From: Deinococcus sp. LM3
Lineage (GTDB): Bacteria; Deinococcota; Deinococci; Deinococcales; Deinococcaceae
NCBI RefSeq assembly: GCF_002017875.1
Contig: NZ_MUFV01000001.1
Span: 1,623,001-1,687,000 of the forward strand
Reading direction: 5' to 3'
Length of the DNA stretch: 64,000 nt
The translations under genes and the position numbers were made by a program. Positions 46,531 to 59,252 of this stretch are shown here, in pieces. The notes below the pieces were generated by a model. The model saw only the letters and a list, made by a program, of their open reading frames with translations, searched no databases and was not told the origin of the DNA. Every line of letters begins with the position of its first letter. The stretch's first letter is position 1.

Positions 46531-46595
46531 GCGCCGCCCGGACGCCCGCAATCCGCGTGAGTGACATACTCATGTGACGCACGTCCGGGCGGCGC
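46531..46595. repeat. 14-bp inverted repeat around the glmS promoter region
   Basis: GCGCCGCCCGGACG (46531-46544) is perfectly complementary to CGTCCGGGCGGCGC (46582-46595); the 37-bp loop contains a smaller GAGTGACATACTC palindrome. The right arm covers the promoter spacer. Confidence 0.6.
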
Positions 46596-46603
46596 GCTAT
46601 GCT
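46574..46603 (+). promoter_or_regulatory. probable glmS promoter
   Basis: GTGACG (46574-46579), 18-bp spacer, TATGCT (46598-46603), about 35 bp before the ribozyme. Moderate consensus match only. Confidence 0.5.
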
Positions 46604-46640
46604 GCGGGGCGAACCGCTGGTGTCCGGTTCACACAAACAG

Positions 46641-46802
46641 GGCAGCGCAAGGCCCCCGCCCACACGCGGGGGAGACGAGGTGGAGGTCAGCGAGCAATCT
46701 GCGGATGCCTCCAGGCGCGCGTCGGGCGCCTACCCGCCGCTTCCTCACGGGAGCGGGAAGCGCGGCGATAACCCCCACGGCAACGTGGGCATAAGGCCGC
46801 GC
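46641..46802 (+). ncRNA. glmS ribozyme (GlcN6P-activated self-cleaving RNA)
   Basis: Starts with the conserved A/GCGC cleavage site (between A46644 and G46645), then a CCCCCGC/GCGGGGG P2 stem, the invariant GACGAGG, the GGAGGT...GCGGATGCCTCC core stem, and the 3' P4 domain GCGGCGATAACCCCCACG...CGTGGGCATAAGGCCGC. These match the glmS ribozyme consensus in order and spacing. Glucosamine-6-phosphate acts as cofactor; cleavage destabilises glmS mRNA, giving feedback control. The glmS ATG is 69 bp downstream. Confidence 0.93.
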
Positions 46803-46870
46803 ACGACGAACCCCAAACCAAGACAGGCACCCCCGCCCGGCCCCCGCGCCGACGGCGGGATGGAGTCACC

Positions 46871-48691
<1,821 letters not shown>

Positions 48692-48707
48692 CGACCCGCT
48701 CGCAGAA

Positions 48708-48738
48708 GGGGGCCGCAGCCAGTCGCGCTGCGGCCCCC
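48708..48738 (+). terminator. glmS terminator
   Basis: Perfect 12-bp stem GGGGGCCGCAGC (48708-48719) with GCTGCGGCCCCC (48727-48738), 7-base loop, 16 bp past the glmS stop; also positioned to terminate the convergent protease gene. Confidence 0.85.
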
Positions 48739-48754
48739 TGTTCGTGCGTTGCGT

Positions 48755-50431
48755 TCAGAAGCCGGGCATGTCGCTGGCGACCGCGCCGGCCGGCAGGTTG
48801 AACACCCCCCAGGTTTCCTGATCCAGGAAGGCGTCGGGCAGGTACGCGTACCCGCCGTCCCCGAAACCGCAACTCCAGGAGTTCTTGATCACCCACACGC
48901 CGGTCGGGAAGGACAGTGTGCCGAAATTCACGGTGCCCGGCCCGACCCGGTACTGCACGTTGTTGAACGTGCGCGTGCCGGTGTTCACGTACCCGACGAT
49001 GTGAACGGCGTGCCCGCCGCGCGCCCTGCCGCCCATCAGGGACAGGTTCGGCTGACCGTTGGCGCCGATGGAATCGAAGGCCGGGTCCACCGTGAAGCCC
49101 AGGATCAGCTGGTCGCCCCGGTCGAGCATGCTGCGCATCATGTTCCGGCGGTAGGCGCGGGTGACGTTCACGTCCGCGAAGGGCATGCCGCCCAGGCTGG
49201 CCCAGACCTCGTTGCCGCGCGTGGGCCGGAAGGAGTTCACGCCGCCGCCCGCCGCGTACTCGGGTTTCCAGGCGCAGTTGTTCGTGCCGCCCTGGCAGAC
49301 CAGTTGCGCCTGCGCGGTGGTGTCGCTGCACGCCTGATCCGGGTAGTTCAGGCAGGAGTTCCGGAATTCCGTGATGGGTTTGCTGGTGTCGGCCGGGAGG
49401 CGCACGCGGTTCGGTGACGGGTTGTACCGCCACGCGGTCTCGTAGGGAATCATGCGGGCGCGGCTGATGGCGTCACTGAAATCCCCCCAGCCGGCCCCGT
49501 CGCCCAGCACGCCGTCGTCGCCGCGCAGCCAGTAGTACGCGTACTGCTCGCTGAGGTTCATGCGGGTCCCCCGGCGGCGCGCGATCAGGCTTTCCAGGGC
49601 GCTGGTGTACGCGAAGGCCATGCAGGTGCCGCGCGCTCCCTGGTTCTTGATGGTGGTGATCAGGCCGATGTTCGAGCCGCGCAGCTGCCCGAACAGGGCG
49701 TTGGTGGGCGTGAACCGGCACGCGCCGTCCCTGGGGGCCGCCGACCCGCCGTCCCCCTGCTCCTGGCCCGGCTGGGACGGCGTGGGCAGCACGTTACGGA
49801 TCAGGGGTGGGCGCAGCAGGACGTTCGGGTCGATCTGCGTGCCGATCTTCGCGGCGAGGCCGGTTGCCGTGGGCGCGGCGGCGCTGCCGGGCGCGGCCTG
49901 CCCACGGGGTTGCAGGTCGGCGGGCAGGGGCGCCTGCTCGCTGATCCCGAAGGACCGCAGCAGCTCGCCCCGGTTGCGGGCGCTGTCCTCCTCGGCCTGC
50001 GCGACACTCAGGGCGACGGTGTCCTGCCCGAACAGCAGCACCTCCTGGCGTGCGCCGTCCCGCAACTGCACCTGCGCGGGCACGGTCAGGCCGCGCGGCA
50101 GGGTCAGCACGGCCCGGCCGATGTCGGCCCGCAGGTCCGCGCCGGCCGCCAGTCGCCCCGCCAGCCCGATGCCGCGCGTGACGGCCACGTCGCGCGCCTG
50201 GATGCGGGCCGGCAGGTCGTTGAGGTTCAGTTGCAGGACGTTCGGCGCCTGAATGGCCTGCTGGAACTGCGCCGTGTTCAGCCGCAGGACGTTCAGTTGC
50301 AGGTCCGCGATCCGGACGGGTTGCAGGTTCTGCAGGTTCACGTTGACGCTGTTCTGGGCGTGGGCGCGGCCCAGATCGGCGCACAGGGTCACGGACAGGG
50401 CGAGCAGAGCGGCGGAGCGGATCCGGATCAT
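48755..50431 (-). CDS. secreted papain-like (C1) cysteine protease
   Basis: 558 residues. Signal peptide (MIRIRSAALLALSVTLCADLGRAHA), a long N-terminal region (~27-230) with Leu/Asn/Gln-rich beta pattern and low-complexity Ala/Pro linker, then the C1 domain: oxyanion Gln264 and Cys270 in IKNQGARGTCMAFAY, His in GGHAVHIVGY and Asn in WVIKNSWSCGFGDGGYAYLP. The N-terminal region may be an inhibitory propeptide. Extracellular or envelope protease; bacterial members of this family are uncommon but known in Deinococcus. Confidence 0.9.
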   Translation of the reverse strand: MIRIRSAALLALSVTLCADLGRAHAQNSVNVNLQNLQPVRIADLQLNVLRLNTAQFQQAIQAPNVLQLNLNDLPARIQARDVAVTRGIGLAGRLAAGADLRADIGRAVLTLPRGLTVPAQVQLRDGARQEVLLFGQDTVALSVAQAEEDSARNRGELLRSFGISEQAPLPADLQPRGQAAPGSAAAPTATGLAAKIGTQIDPNVLLRPPLIRNVLPTPSQPGQEQGDGGSAAPRDGACRFTPTNALFGQLRGSNIGLITTIKNQGARGTCMAFAYTSALESLIARRRGTRMNLSEQYAYYWLRGDDGVLGDGAGWGDFSDAISRARMIPYETAWRYNPSPNRVRLPADTSKPITEFRNSCLNYPDQACSDTTAQAQLVCQGGTNNCAWKPEYAAGGGVNSFRPTRGNEVWASLGGMPFADVNVTRAYRRNMMRSMLDRGDQLILGFTVDPAFDSIGANGQPNLSLMGGRARGGHAVHIVGYVNTGTRTFNNVQYRVGPGTVNFGTLSFPTGVWVIKNSWSCGFGDGGYAYLPDAFLDQETWGVFNLPAGAVASDMPGF

Positions 50432-50571
50432 GGTGGTCTCCCTGAAGGCCGGGGGCGCGCAGCGGTCGCGCCGGAGAGAACCCGGTCTTCTCTGGAGTGC
50501 AGTTCACCATCCGCCCCATGATCGGCCCGTGATCGGCCGCGCCGGGCGGCGTGACCGGGGCGGGGGCCGGG

Positions 50572-51054
50572 TCAGCGGGAGGCGGTCAGGGGCCGCCCCT
50601 GCGCCAGCCACAGCCGCAGCGCACACACGCTCAGCAGCGCGCCCAGCGGGAACGGCACGCCGTTCAGGTCCATGCGGACCTCCACGCCCCGCGTGAACGA
50701 CCCCAGCCGCCCGCGCACCTCGCCCTCGTAGTGCCGCAGCGTCACGTCATGCCCCTGCGTGAAGTTCCCGTACCGCCCGGCCGCGCCGTCCGGCGTGAAG
50801 TTCAGGGTCACGTCCACGCCGTCCGTCACGCCGCCCAGCCGCACGCGCATCACGCCCGCCTCGATCGCGGCGCGCAGGTCGAAGCCCTGCGTGATCCCGC
50901 CCACGCGGCCCGCCAGTCCCGGCGCTTCCAGCCACACCTGCACGTCCGTGCCCGCCGTGAAGCCTCCCACGCGCGCCGTCAGCCGCGCGCCGTCCCACTG
51001 GCCCTGCAGGGTCAGTGCGTCCGTCAATCCACCCAAGCGCCCCTCTAAACTCAT
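50572..51054 (-). CDS. protein with six tandem GG-x-T repeats
   Basis: 160 residues. Six units of about 20-22 residues, each opening with a variant of GR-(L/V/Y)-G-(G/N/S)-(L/F/I/V)-T-x-G-x-(D/E)-V: RLGGLTDALTL, RVGGFTAGTDV, RVGGITQGFDL, RLGGVTDGVDV, RYGNFTQGHDV, RLGSFTRGVEV. This regularity suggests a beta-solenoid or stacked beta-hairpin fold. No signal peptide; a hydrophobic stretch (LGALLSVCALRLWLA) near the C-terminus may anchor it. Family not recognised. Follows sucB in direction but behind a strong hairpin. Confidence 0.75.
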   Translation of the reverse strand: MSLEGRLGGLTDALTLQGQWDGARLTARVGGFTAGTDVQVWLEAPGLAGRVGGITQGFDLRAAIEAGVMRVRLGGVTDGVDVTLNFTPDGAAGRYGNFTQGHDVTLRHYEGEVRGRLGSFTRGVEVRMDLNGVPFPLGALLSVCALRLWLAQGRPLTASR

Positions 51055-51125
51055 GGGCCACAGGGTAGAAAACGCACTCTGGCAGAAGCCTGACGGACGC
51101 GGGCAGGGGCGAGGAGTGAACAGTC

Positions 51126-51179
51126 GAAAGTTGATGGTCGATGGAGTGGGAAAGTCCCTTCCATCGACCATCAACTTTC
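51126..51179 (-). terminator. perfect 20-bp hairpin after sucB
   Basis: GAAAGTTGATGGTCGATGGA (51126-51145) is fully complementary to 51160-51179, with a 14-base loop, 15 bp past the sucB stop. Strong terminator; member of the GATGG hairpin family. Confidence 0.85.
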
Positions 51180-51194
51180 AACCATCAACCCGAC

Positions 51195-52421
51195 TTACAG
51201 TTCCAGCAGCATCCGCGCCGGGTCTTCCAGCAGGTTCTTGATGGTCACGAGGAACTGCACGGCTTCCTTGCCGTCGATGATGCGGTGGTCGTAGCTCAGG
51301 GCGATGTACATCATGGGGGCGATCACGACCTGTCCGTTCTGCGCGATCGGACGCTCGATGATGTTGTGCATGCCCAGGATGGCGCTCTGCGGGGCGTTGA
51401 TGATGGGCGTGCTCATCATGGAGCCGAAGGTGCCGCCGTTCGTGATGCTGAACGTGCCGCCACTCATGTCTTCCAGGGTCAGCTTGCCGGCCTTGGCTTT
51501 CTGCGCGAAGCCGCCGATGGCCTTCTCGATCCCGGCGAGGCTCATCTGGTCGGTGTCACGCAGGATCGGCACGACCAGCCCACGGTCACTGGCGACCGCG
51601 ATGCCGATGTCGTAGAAGCCGTGGTAGATGATGTCCTTGCCGTCCACGCTGGCGTTCACGACCGGGAAGGCCTTGAGGGCCTCGGTCGCGGCGCGCACGA
51701 ACAGGCTCATGAAGCCCAGTTTCACGCCGTGCTTCGCCACGAACTGATCCTGGTACCGCTTGCGCAGGTCCATGGCGGGCTGCATGTTCACCTCGTTGAA
51801 GGTGGTCAGGATCGCCGCCGTGTTCTGCACGTCCTTCAGGCGCTCACTGATGCGCTGACGGATGCGGGTCATGGGCACGCGCTGCTCGGGGCGCGCGCCG
51901 GCCGGGACCGCCACGGCCGCCTGAGCGGGCGCAGCCGCCTGGGCAGCGGGCTGGCCCGCCTGTTGACCCACGGCGCCCAGCGCGTCGGCCTTGGTGATGT
52001 TGCCCTTCGGGCCGGTCGCGGGAATCTGCGCGGGGTTCAGGCCGTTCTCGACGACCACCTTGCGCACGGCGGGCGACAGGTCGTCGCGGCGGGTCGCCTC
52101 GTGACCGGCGTCGGCCGGAGCGGTGGTGGCCGCCGGGACCGCTGCGGGAGCAGGAGCCGCGTCGGCGGCCGGGGCGGGCGCGCTGCCCGCATCCCCGACC
52201 ACGCCGAGCGTCTCCTCGCTGAGGACCGTGTCGCCCTCCTGCTTGGCAATGCTGACCAGCACGCCGTCCTGCAACGCCGTGACCTCCAGCACCACCTTGT
52301 CAGTCTCGATCTCGGCCAGCACCTCGCCGCGCTTCACGGTGTCGCCGGGCTTCTTGTGCCACGTCAGCAGCGTACCCTCGCTGACCGACTCGGAAAAAAC
52401 AGGAACTTTGATGTCCGCCAT
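51195..52421 (-). CDS. sucB: dihydrolipoyl succinyltransferase (E2 of 2-oxoglutarate dehydrogenase)
   Basis: 408 residues from the ATG at 52421. Lipoyl domain with Lys42 in EIETDKVVLEV, an Ala/Pro-rich hinge, the peripheral-subunit-binding domain (SPAVRKVVVENGLNPAQIPATG) and the catalytic domain ending with the active-site DHRIIDGKEAVQFL. Transfers succinyl groups to CoA in the TCA cycle as the core of the OGDH complex. Follows sucA by ~158 bp with a hairpin between. Confidence 0.97.
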   Translation of the reverse strand: MADIKVPVFSESVSEGTLLTWHKKPGDTVKRGEVLAEIETDKVVLEVTALQDGVLVSIAKQEGDTVLSEETLGVVGDAGSAPAPAADAAPAPAAVPAATTAPADAGHEATRRDDLSPAVRKVVVENGLNPAQIPATGPKGNITKADALGAVGQQAGQPAAQAAAPAQAAVAVPAGARPEQRVPMTRIRQRISERLKDVQNTAAILTTFNEVNMQPAMDLRKRYQDQFVAKHGVKLGFMSLFVRAATEALKAFPVVNASVDGKDIIYHGFYDIGIAVASDRGLVVPILRDTDQMSLAGIEKAIGGFAQKAKAGKLTLEDMSGGTFSITNGGTFGSMMSTPIINAPQSAILGMHNIIERPIAQNGQVVIAPMMYIALSYDHRIIDGKEAVQFLVTIKNLLEDPARMLLEL

Positions 52422-52502
52422 AACGCCCTCAGTTATACCCCCTCGGGGGCTGTGACTGGGCTGGGGACGCACCCCGCACCCCCGCCGGTCACCCGGACAT
52501 GA

Positions 52503-52538
52503 ACGCCCCCCGGCACCTGCGCGGGCACCGGGGGGCGT
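52503..52538 (-). promoter_or_regulatory. hairpin between sucA and sucB
   Basis: Perfect 11-bp stem ACGCCCCCCGG (52503) / CCGGGGGGCGT (52528-52538), 14-base loop. Possibly a partial terminator or mRNA stability element setting E1:E2 ratio; no T-run. Confidence 0.55.
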
Positions 52539-52578
52539 GACTTTCCGTGATGGGGGGCGGTGGCTCAGCCCTCGGTGG

Positions 52579-55425
<2,847 letters not shown>

Positions 55426-55589
55426 AACGCCTCAGCATACTGCCCCCCGCGCGCCGCATTGGCATCCGCACCCACCGGAATTTGTTCCCGCGTGCGTAAC
55501 CGCCCACCCACCGCCCTGAAGCGGCCGACATGCACACCCGTTCACACGACCCCCACCCGGCCCCGCCCGGCACCCGTCACCATGAACGC

Positions 55590-56486
55590 ATGACCCCCGA
55601 CCGGCACCCCGCCCTTCAGGCCACCCACCCGGACTTCCACGCGCTGTTCCCGCCCGGCGCCGCGCCCGAACAGCTCGGCAGCGGCCACACCTGGACCGAG
55701 GGCCCCACCTACGTCCCCGCCCGGCAACGCGTGATCTACAGCGACGTCCGCCAGAACCGCACCTGGGCGTACACCGACGACGGACAGCTGCTGGAGGAAC
55801 TGAACCCCAGCGACTACCAGAATGGCCACACCCTGGACGCCCAGGGCCGCCTGATCGCCTGCTCGCACGGACAGCGCGCCCTGCTGCAGCAGGAACACGA
55901 CGGCACCTGGACCACCCTGGCCGACCGCTTCGAGGGAGCGCGCTTCAACTCCCCGAACGACGTGGTCGCGCACCCCGACGGCAGCCTGTGGTTCACCGAC
56001 CCCACCTACGGCCTCGACAAACCCGAGGAAGGCGGGCGCGGCGAACCCATGGAAATTCCCGGCCGCTGGGTGTTCCGCCTGAGCCCGGACGGCACCCTGA
56101 CCGCCCCCATCCGCGACCGGCACAAACCCAACGGACTGGCCTTCGCCAGCCCCGACACGCTGCTGCTGGCCGACACCGGCGAGAACCCCGGCACGTACCG
56201 CTACCACGTCACCCCGCAGGGCGAGGCGACCCTGGAAGACCTGCACTTCACGGTCAGTCCCGGCAAGACCGACGGCCTGCGCATCGACGAGGCGGGCCGC
56301 ATCTGGAGCAGCGCCGCCGACGGCGTGCACGTCCTGACCCCAGCCGGACAACCGCTGGGCCGCATCCTGTTCCCCGAGACGGTCAGCAACGTCGCCTTCG
56401 GCGGCCCGGAAGGAAAGACCCTGTTCGTCACGGCCAGCAGCGGCTTCTGGCGCGTCCCCACCACCACCCGCGCCCTGAGCCTGTAG
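55590..56486 (+). CDS. SMP-30/gluconolactonase family protein
   Basis: 298 residues from the ATG at 55590. Six-bladed propeller signatures: HTWTEGPTYVPARQRVIYSDV, FNSPNDVVAHPDGSLWFTDPTYG, KPNGLAFASPDTLLLADTG, GKTDGLRIDEAGRIW and a final VSNVAFGGPEGKTLFVTA. Ca-dependent sugar lactonase of the soluble type (no signal peptide), likely acting on gluconolactone or related lactones. Alone in its transcription unit. Confidence 0.94.
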   Translation: MTPDRHPALQATHPDFHALFPPGAAPEQLGSGHTWTEGPTYVPARQRVIYSDVRQNRTWAYTDDGQLLEELNPSDYQNGHTLDAQGRLIACSHGQRALLQQEHDGTWTTLADRFEGARFNSPNDVVAHPDGSLWFTDPTYGLDKPEEGGRGEPMEIPGRWVFRLSPDGTLTAPIRDRHKPNGLAFASPDTLLLADTGENPGTYRYHVTPQGEATLEDLHFTVSPGKTDGLRIDEAGRIWSSAADGVHVLTPAGQPLGRILFPETVSNVAFGGPEGKTLFVTASSGFWRVPTTTRALSL

Positions 56487-56585
56487 ACGGCGCCCGGACG
56501 TCACCCCGGTGCGACCAACGCACCCCGGCCAGAGCAGAGGGCCAGAGCAGGGAACCGGGAGACGCCCAACCGCATACACTGGGTC

Positions 56586-56837
56586 ATGCAACTCCTGTCC
56601 CGCCTTGCCCTGGCCGTAGGTCTGATTCTCCTGGTGGTCGCTGCCGTCCTGCTCGGCAAGGACGTGATCGACATCAACCAGTTGCACGCCGTGGCCAACG
56701 CCAACCGCAGCACCAACTTCCCCAGCCCCCTGAACAACGTCCTGATCACTGCCGGACTGGCCGCGCTGGGCGGCCTGCTGACCGGCCTGGGCCTGGGCCT
56801 GACTCGCACCCGCCGCGCCCCCCGCACCCCTCACTGA
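56586..56837 (+). CDS. small two-helix membrane protein
   Basis: 83 residues. Predicted helices ~5-24 (SRLALAVGLILLVVAAVLLG) and ~53-70, joined by a hydrophilic loop with DVIDINQLHAVANANRSTN; C-terminal basic tail (RTRRAPRTPH). Family unrecognised. Followed by a terminator. Confidence 0.7.
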   Translation: MQLLSRLALAVGLILLVVAAVLLGKDVIDINQLHAVANANRSTNFPSPLNNVLITAGLAALGGLLTGLGLGLTRTRRAPRTPH

Positions 56838-56879
56838 GCACCCCCCATTGAACCCGGCCCCACAGCTTCAGGCCACACG

Positions 56880-56913
56880 GAAACGGACCCGCCACACCAG
56901 GGGGGTCCGTTTC
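56880..56913 (+). terminator. terminator after the small membrane protein gene
   Basis: Perfect 11-bp stem GAAACGGACCC (56880-56890) / GGGTCCGTTTC (56903-56913), 12-base loop; between convergent genes. Confidence 0.82.
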
Positions 56914-56959
56914 TACGTGTTCCAAGCGACTGACCGGGAGGAATACCCCCCCAGCAGAA

Positions 56960-57151
56960 TCACTCCGTCAGGCTGCGGTTCAGGCGGGCCTTATCCTCGG
57001 CGATCTTGCCCAGGATGAAGAACGTCGGCGCCCAGTGACCCACGAACAGACCGTCGCGTTCCTTATCGGACGACTCGTTCTGGAAATACTGCGTGGCACT
57101 GATCAGAATCGAAACGAACCCGGCCGCGTACAGAATGTTATGCAGTTTCAT
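56960..57151 (-). CDS. small hypothetical protein with one hydrophobic segment
   Basis: 63 residues from the ATG at 57151 (MKLHNILYAAGFVSILISAT). One N-terminal membrane helix, then a polar segment and FVGHWAPTFFILGKIAEDKARL. Purine-rich GGGGTGGGG upstream could serve as SD. Family not recognised; the coding call rests on composition and initiation context. The ~190 bp upstream of it, to 57342, holds no recognisable gene. Confidence 0.6.
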   Translation of the reverse strand: MKLHNILYAAGFVSILISATQYFQNESSDKERDGLFVGHWAPTFFILGKIAEDKARLNRSLTE

Positions 57152-57342
57152 AAACCCCACCCCTACCGGCCCGCCGCGAACACGCAGCCCACCGGCCCCA
57201 CCAGAAAAGACTGCACCCCACCCGGCGCGGAGTGCCTTGACTCCCCCAGCAGACTCCACACCCGGCCCGCCGAACGTACCCGATACGACCCTGTGAACCT
57301 AAGCCCAAGAACACCTGAACGCCCACCCTGCACCGCCGCCCA

Positions 57343-57903
57343 TTACCCCCCGCACCGCCCGAAGCGACCCAGCGCCGCGCGGCCCTCCGGCGTGCCGCCC
57401 GGCACTTCCGCGCCCGCCAGCGAGATGAACGACCACCCGCCCCGCGCGCCATGCTCCAGCACCAGATAATGCGTCCCGGCCCCCAGCGTCCGCGCCAGCG
57501 TCGGCCCGCGCCACCCCACCACGCCATGCCCCGAGTACGCCGAGTACGGCCCGGACACGCCCACCGCACCCCAGCCGTCCGGCACGAACTCCGGCTGCCC
57601 CGCACCCACCGGCACGCCCGGCCCGACCAGCCACAGGCGAGGGCGGTAAGCCGCGTCGCACGCCGAACTGACGAACACCGCCACGTCCAGCCGGAAGCCC
57701 GCTCCGGTCGATAGGGCGTACCAGTCGCGGCCGCCCGCGCGGCCCTGCACGGTGATGACCTTCGACACGCTTGGCTGCGGCACCCGGAACGCCGTTTCGC
57801 GCGTGCCGCTGCCCGGATTGAACAGCGGCTGATGCGCCCCCGCCCCCGCGAACAGCAGACAGCCTGCCAAGATTGCGCCGCGCCACGCCCGTAGAGTCGT
57901 CAT
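57343..57903 (-). CDS. secreted hypothetical protein
   Basis: 186 residues. Signal peptide (MTTLRAWRGAILAGCLLFAGAGA). The mature part looks all-beta: VSKVITVQGRAGGRDWYALSTGAGFRLDVAVFVSS and TLARTLGAGTHYLVLEHG suggest a jelly-roll or pre-peptidase-C-terminal-like sandwich with a single disulfide possible. No catalytic motif. It precedes the broken ywbE in the same orientation. Confidence 0.72.
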   Translation of the reverse strand: MTTLRAWRGAILAGCLLFAGAGAHQPLFNPGSGTRETAFRVPQPSVSKVITVQGRAGGRDWYALSTGAGFRLDVAVFVSSACDAAYRPRLWLVGPGVPVGAGQPEFVPDGWGAVGVSGPYSAYSGHGVVGWRGPTLARTLGAGTHYLVLEHGARGGWSFISLAGAEVPGGTPEGRAALGRFGRCGG

Positions 57904-57967
57904 GATCGCAGTGTGCAGAACAACCGAGGGATTTTCCGTAGGTGAAGGTGCAACCGGGAGGGGAGAT

Positions 57968-58076
57968 CTACTCGCCCGGCGTGATCACGGCCTGCACACG
58001 CCCAACCTGCCCGCCCGTCAGGCGCACCTTGATCCCATGCGGATGCGACGGCGAACGCGTGAGCAGTGCCGCGATT
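57968..58076 (-). pseudogene. ywbE: ywbE remnant (5' part lost at the AT-rich insert)
   Basis: Minus-strand reading gives IAALLTRSPSHPHGIKVRL, then TGGQVGRVQAVITPGE and a TAG stop. This is the conserved C-terminal half of the small YwbE family (~65 residues, function unknown). The homology stops at ~58076, where the base composition drops to the AT-rich module; no start codon or N-terminal half is present there or at the far end. Evidently truncated when the DUF262-HEPN segment arrived. Confidence 0.82.
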
Positions 58077-58133
58077 AAGACTCCGAAGATAGAACGGGTA
58101 GCATAATTAAAGGTGGCGTGGTGACATGGGAAT

Positions 58134-58163
58134 ATGACGTATGCTTTTTTCGAACGCTATTAT
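58134..58163 (+). promoter_or_regulatory. probable promoter of the DUF262-HEPN module
   Basis: ATGACG (58134-58139), 18-bp spacer, TATTAT (58158-58163), 27 bp upstream of the DUF262 start codon. The -10 is good, the -35 moderate. Confidence 0.5.
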
Positions 58164-58190
58164 CTCGGGTGATGACTTTGAGGAGTGAGA

Positions 58191-59252
58191 ATGAGCGATA
58201 AAGTGCTGTCCCTGCAGGAAGTTGCAAAAGAAAGAACGGTAAAAACTACATCGGTTGATTATGATCTAGAAACATTGAGCAAAAAGATCAGACGGGGATC
58301 AATCATACTTGATCCAGATTATCAAAGAAATCATAAATGGGATGTTGAAACATCATCTAGGCTAATAGAGAGCCTGATACTTAATATACCTATACCTCTT
58401 ATTTACATATCTCAAGATGTAGATGTAGATGTAGAATCCGATGAGCCAATGTATTCAGTAATAGATGGACAGCAGAGATTGCGTGCGATTTACGACTTTA
58501 TGCAGAATAAGTACGCGCTTAAGGGGTTGGAAACACTTAAAGATATCAACGGTTTAAAATACAAAGATCTTCCTCCTTTCTTAATAAGAAGATTGGAGGA
58601 TCGTACTGTGAGATGCCTAAGAATCGATTCATCCTCTGATTCTCAGGTGAAACTGGATATATTTGAGAGATTAAATTCTGGATCAGTTAAATTGACTGCC
58701 CAGGAGTTGCGGAATGCAACGATGCGAGGTAGATTCAATGATTTGATTAAAGATCTAGCAAAGGATAGGTTCTTTATACAAATGATTAATGATCCAAAGG
58801 AATCTAAGCGCGTAAAAGGGATGTACAACTATGAACTCGTGTTACGATTCTTGGCGCTTGAGGGAGGAAAATATCAGGAATATGATGGAAAAATGGGTAA
58901 CTACTTGGATATAAGAATGGCGGAGTTTAGTAAAATTTCAGATCAAAATATCTTAGATGAGATGAAGACAAAATTCAAAAAGACCATGAAAATTTGTTTT
59001 AGCGCATTTGGTGTTAACGCATTTTCAAAAAGAAAAGACGGTAAAATTGTGTCCCCGTTTAACGTTGCTGTCTATGATGCGCTTTCTTTAGCGGTAAGCG
59101 AAAACTCTCTATCCAACATTGATGAATCTGGAAGAGAAAAATTTGAAAGCCTTTTCAGTAGTGAAGAATTCCAAAATAGTATTTCTGGAAGCATAAATGA
59201 TAAATCAAAAATAGTCTATAGGATTAAAGCTATGATGGAAGCTTTTAAATGA
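58191..59252 (+). CDS. DUF262-domain protein (putative defence component)
   Basis: 353 residues from the ATG at 58191 preceded by GGAG. DUF262 signatures are clear: LDPDYQRNHKWD (residues 41-51) and VIDGQQRLRAI (90-100), followed by LPPFLIRRLEDRTVRCLRID and FERLNSGSVKLTAQELRNA. This ParB/Srx-like nuclease or NTPase-type domain is found in the GmrSD-type modification-dependent systems and many uncharacterised defence islands. No DUF1524 (HNH) domain is fused, so it is a short DUF262 protein. Strongly AT-rich codon use unlike its neighbours; overlaps the HEPN gene by ATGA. Confidence 0.9.
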   Translation: MSDKVLSLQEVAKERTVKTTSVDYDLETLSKKIRRGSIILDPDYQRNHKWDVETSSRLIESLILNIPIPLIYISQDVDVDVESDEPMYSVIDGQQRLRAIYDFMQNKYALKGLETLKDINGLKYKDLPPFLIRRLEDRTVRCLRIDSSSDSQVKLDIFERLNSGSVKLTAQELRNATMRGRFNDLIKDLAKDRFFIQMINDPKESKRVKGMYNYELVLRFLALEGGKYQEYDGKMGNYLDIRMAEFSKISDQNILDEMKTKFKKTMKICFSAFGVNAFSKRKDGKIVSPFNVAVYDALSLAVSENSLSNIDESGREKFESLFSSEEFQNSISGSINDKSKIVYRIKAMMEAFK

